A DNA stretch of 64,000 bases from Alteripontixanthobacter maritimus (GTDB lineage: Bacteria > Pseudomonadota > Alphaproteobacteria > Sphingomonadales > Sphingomonadaceae). The DNA lies in contig NZ_QBKA01000002.1 in the NCBI RefSeq assembly GCF_003340475.1, positions 319,501 through 383,500 on the forward strand, in the 5' to 3' direction. The position numbers were made by a program, and so were the translations under genes. Within the stretch, counting starts at the first letter, position 1. The number at the start of each line of letters is the position of its first letter. A model generated the notes under the pieces. The model searched no databases. It saw nothing but the letters and a program-made list of their open reading frames with translations, and had not been told where the DNA came from. Below, piece after piece: positions 62,497-64,000 of the stretch.

Positions 62497-63725
62497 AACA
62501 GGCAGCACCGCTGACGATTACCAACGCGCAGCTCGTTACGCCGAACGGGATCGAATATGGTGCGATCCGGCTTGCGGAAGGGCGCATAGCTGCCTTGGGC
62601 GCGGTATCGGCAGCACCGGGGGACCACGCACATGATGCGCGCGGGAAGCTTGTCACGCCCGGCCTCATTGATTTCGGCGTCTTCGCGATAGACAAGCCCG
62701 CGCTGCATTTCGGCGGCATCACCCGTGCAGCCCTGATGCCGGACCAATCGCCAATGCTCGATCTGCCGAGCCGCGTGAGCTATATTGCCAAAAGCGGTAA
62801 ACCCGACCTGTGGGTGCATCCGCTGGCCGCCGCTACGCGCGGACTGGAAGGCGCGGAACTGGCCGAAATCGGATTGATGCGGGAAGCGGGCGCGCGCGGC
62901 ATCGCAACCGGGCGGCGGTGGATTGCCGATAGCGGGATAATGTTGCGGCTGCTGCGTTACGCCGCGATGCTGGATATGGTGGTCGTGACCCATGCCGAAG
63001 ATGGCGGTCTGGTCGGCGACGCTGCAGCGACTTCCGGGGAGATGGCCACCCGGCTCGGCCTGCCGGGAGCACCGGCAGAGGCCGAGGCGCTGGCGGTTGC
63101 GCGTGACATTGCACTGGCCGAGATGTCCGGCGCACGATTGCATATCCGGCAGGTGACTACCCGCGCGGCTCTCGATCTTGTGCGTGCGGCCAAGTCGCGC
63201 GGTGCTGCGGTAACGGCGGGTGTTACCCCGGCGCACTTCATGCTGTCCGACCTCGAGACGCAGGGCTTCCGCACCTTCATGCGCCTTTCCCCACCCTTGC
63301 GCAGCGAAGATGATCGGCAGGCGGTGCGCGAAGGCATCGCAGACGGCACCATCGACCTCATCGCATCCGGCCATGATCCGCGCGGTCCCGAAGACAAACG
63401 CCTGCCCTTCGCCGATGCAGAGCCCGGCATGGCCGGGGCGGAGACTTTGCTCGCCAGCACGTTGTCACTGGTGCGTGACGAGGTGGTGGACCACGCTCGC
63501 GCCATTGCCTTGCTGACTTCGGCCCCGGCCGCCTTGCTGGGCGTGGAAGCCGGCGTGCTGGCAACCGGAATGGAAGCGGACGTTGCCATCATCGATCCCG
63601 ACAAGCCGTGGATCGTGGACACCGACCGGATGGCGGCGAGCGCGGGCAACACGCCGTTCGACGGGCAGCCAATGCAGGGGCGCGTAACCGCCCTGTTCAA
63701 AGGCGGTGTGCAAGTGGGTGATTGA
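62493..63725 (+). CDS. pyrC: dihydroorotase-like protein, probably inactive (PyrC')
   Basis: A 410-residue homologue of class I dihydroorotase. The fold motifs are there ([45 protein letters not shown]), but the metal and catalytic residues are not: HxH is Gly62 and Phe64, the His of LHICHVS-like segments is Gln, and the Asp of SDHAPH reads SGHDPR. It should not bind the binuclear zinc. In Pseudomonas such non-catalytic PyrC' proteins build a complex with PyrB; the 4 bp overlap with pyrB agrees. A working dihydroorotase should exist elsewhere. Confidence 0.88.
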   Translation: MKQAAPLTITNAQLVTPNGIEYGAIRLAEGRIAALGAVSAAPGDHAHDARGKLVTPGLIDFGVFAIDKPALHFGGITRAALMPDQSPMLDLPSRVSYIAKSGKPDLWVHPLAAATRGLEGAELAEIGLMREAGARGIATGRRWIADSGIMLRLLRYAAMLDMVVVTHAEDGGLVGDAAATSGEMATRLGLPGAPAEAEALAVARDIALAEMSGARLHIRQVTTRAALDLVRAAKSRGAAVTAGVTPAHFMLSDLETQGFRTFMRLSPPLRSEDDRQAVREGIADGTIDLIASGHDPRGPEDKRLPFADAEPGMAGAETLLASTLSLVRDEVVDHARAIALLTSAPAALLGVEAGVLATGMEADVAIIDPDKPWIVDTDRMAASAGNTPFDGQPMQGRVTALFKGGVQVGD

Positions 63726-63774
63726 CGTCAGACTGACGGGCGGCACGCCGGTCCGAGCGTAATTGCAAGCGGGC

Positions 63775-63833
63775 AAAGAAAAACCCCTCCCGGCCAGAAC
63801 TCTTGCGAGCAATGTTCGGAAGGGGCTTTCCAC
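63775..63833. terminator. bidirectional terminator between convergent genes
   Basis: CCCCTCCCG (63784-63792) pairs with CGGAAGGGG (63817-63825), with one mismatch. On the minus strand the stem is followed by TTTTTCTTT, giving an intrinsic terminator for the gene at 63854; on the plus strand a short CTTTC follows, so termination of pyrBC' is weaker. Confidence 0.8.
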
Positions 63834-63853
63834 TCGGTGGAGCGTTGCGGGCT

Positions 63854-64000
63854 TTAGCGTTTTGCCACCCGAATTCCAGTATCTATTGCGCCGGGCAGTG
63901 GTTTACCTTCCGCCCACGTGATGCAGCCATGGCCCTTGGCCTTCACGCTGGAGCACATCGATGCGGCCGCCCGCGGTGCCAGGCCGCCCGCATTCACGCG
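63854..64000 (-). CDS. unknown protein, C-terminal 48 residues
   Basis: A minus-strand frame enters from the right edge and stops with TAA at 63856-63854, immediately before the terminator. Its translation ends with GHGCITWAEGKPLPGAIDTG and IRVAKR, and contains two Cys (SMCSSVKAKGHGC). I do not recognise the family. The position of the terminator supports a real gene. Confidence 0.6.
   Translation of the reverse strand, partial: RVNAGGLAPRAAASMCSSVKAKGHGCITWAEGKPLPGAIDTGIRVAKR

Overview
The window is chromosomal DNA from a GC-rich alphaproteobacterium, most likely a sphingomonad of the Erythrobacteraceae type. That placement is inferred from gene content and order and has not been checked by a database search. 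The pointers are an overlapping zwf-edd-glk-eda Entner-Doudoroff operon, a DUF1465 gene beside two tiny DUF465 (YdcH-like) genes and ptsP, the cpoB-like/tilS pair, two TonB-dependent receptors, and a PaoABC-type molybdenum hydroxylase. Genes are tightly packed, with many 1-4 bp ATGA or TAATG overlaps. I see no phage genes, transposases, CRISPR arrays or rRNA.

Layout. 1-234: 3' end of a CysQ-like gene. 235-18547: a catabolic region holding a thiolase, a CitE-like CoA-ester lyase, a Cat1-like CoA transferase, a crotonase, a large TonB receptor, an MFS carrier, two adjacent acyl-CoA dehydrogenases, a three-subunit Mo/FAD/Fe-S oxidoreductase, a MATE exporter, an aldolase II-like protein, a zinc-ribbon protein and an orphan [2Fe-2S] protein with an enlarged cluster loop. 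18557-18821: a long imperfect inverted-repeat element. 18822-21454: a siderophore receptor with two Fur-type palindromes, and a divergent ArsC-family gene. 21465-33248: an MFS transporter, a PmtA-like methyltransferase, lipB, an old yellow enzyme, an EamA exporter, two tandem DUF2254 membrane proteins, and an MBL-fold/DUF4230/nadA operon. 33345-42510: glpK, DUF1465, two divergent DUF465 genes, ptsP, a RodZ-like protein, a CpoB-like protein, tilS and an L,D-transpeptidase.

42601-50236: the minus-strand zwf-edd-glk-eda operon, ending in a divergent PEP-carboxylase homologue that lacks key active-site motifs. 50333-56988: a transglutaminase-like protein, rimO, a 2TM/RCK potassium channel, a LysM-M23 peptidase, surE and serS. 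57096-59094: a sulfotransferase, two small genes and a strong terminator. 59190-59264: tRNA-Val(CAC). 59401-63725: sppA and, divergently, pyrB with a dihydroorotase homologue lacking its metal ligands. 63854-64000: the end of an unknown minus-strand gene.

How the parts may work together. The first 18 kb reads as uptake (TonB receptor, MFS), oxidation (Mo hydroxylase, acyl-CoA dehydrogenases) and CoA-dependent cleavage (crotonase, lyase, CoA transferase, thiolase) of an unidentified organic acid or alicyclic/isoprenoid compound. No transcriptional regulator gene is visible in it. The ED operon carries glucose to pyruvate and glyceraldehyde-3-phosphate. The most notable oddities are the degenerate PEPC-like and dihydroorotase-like proteins, the orphan ferredoxin-domain protein, the inverted-repeat element and the tandem DUF2254 pair.
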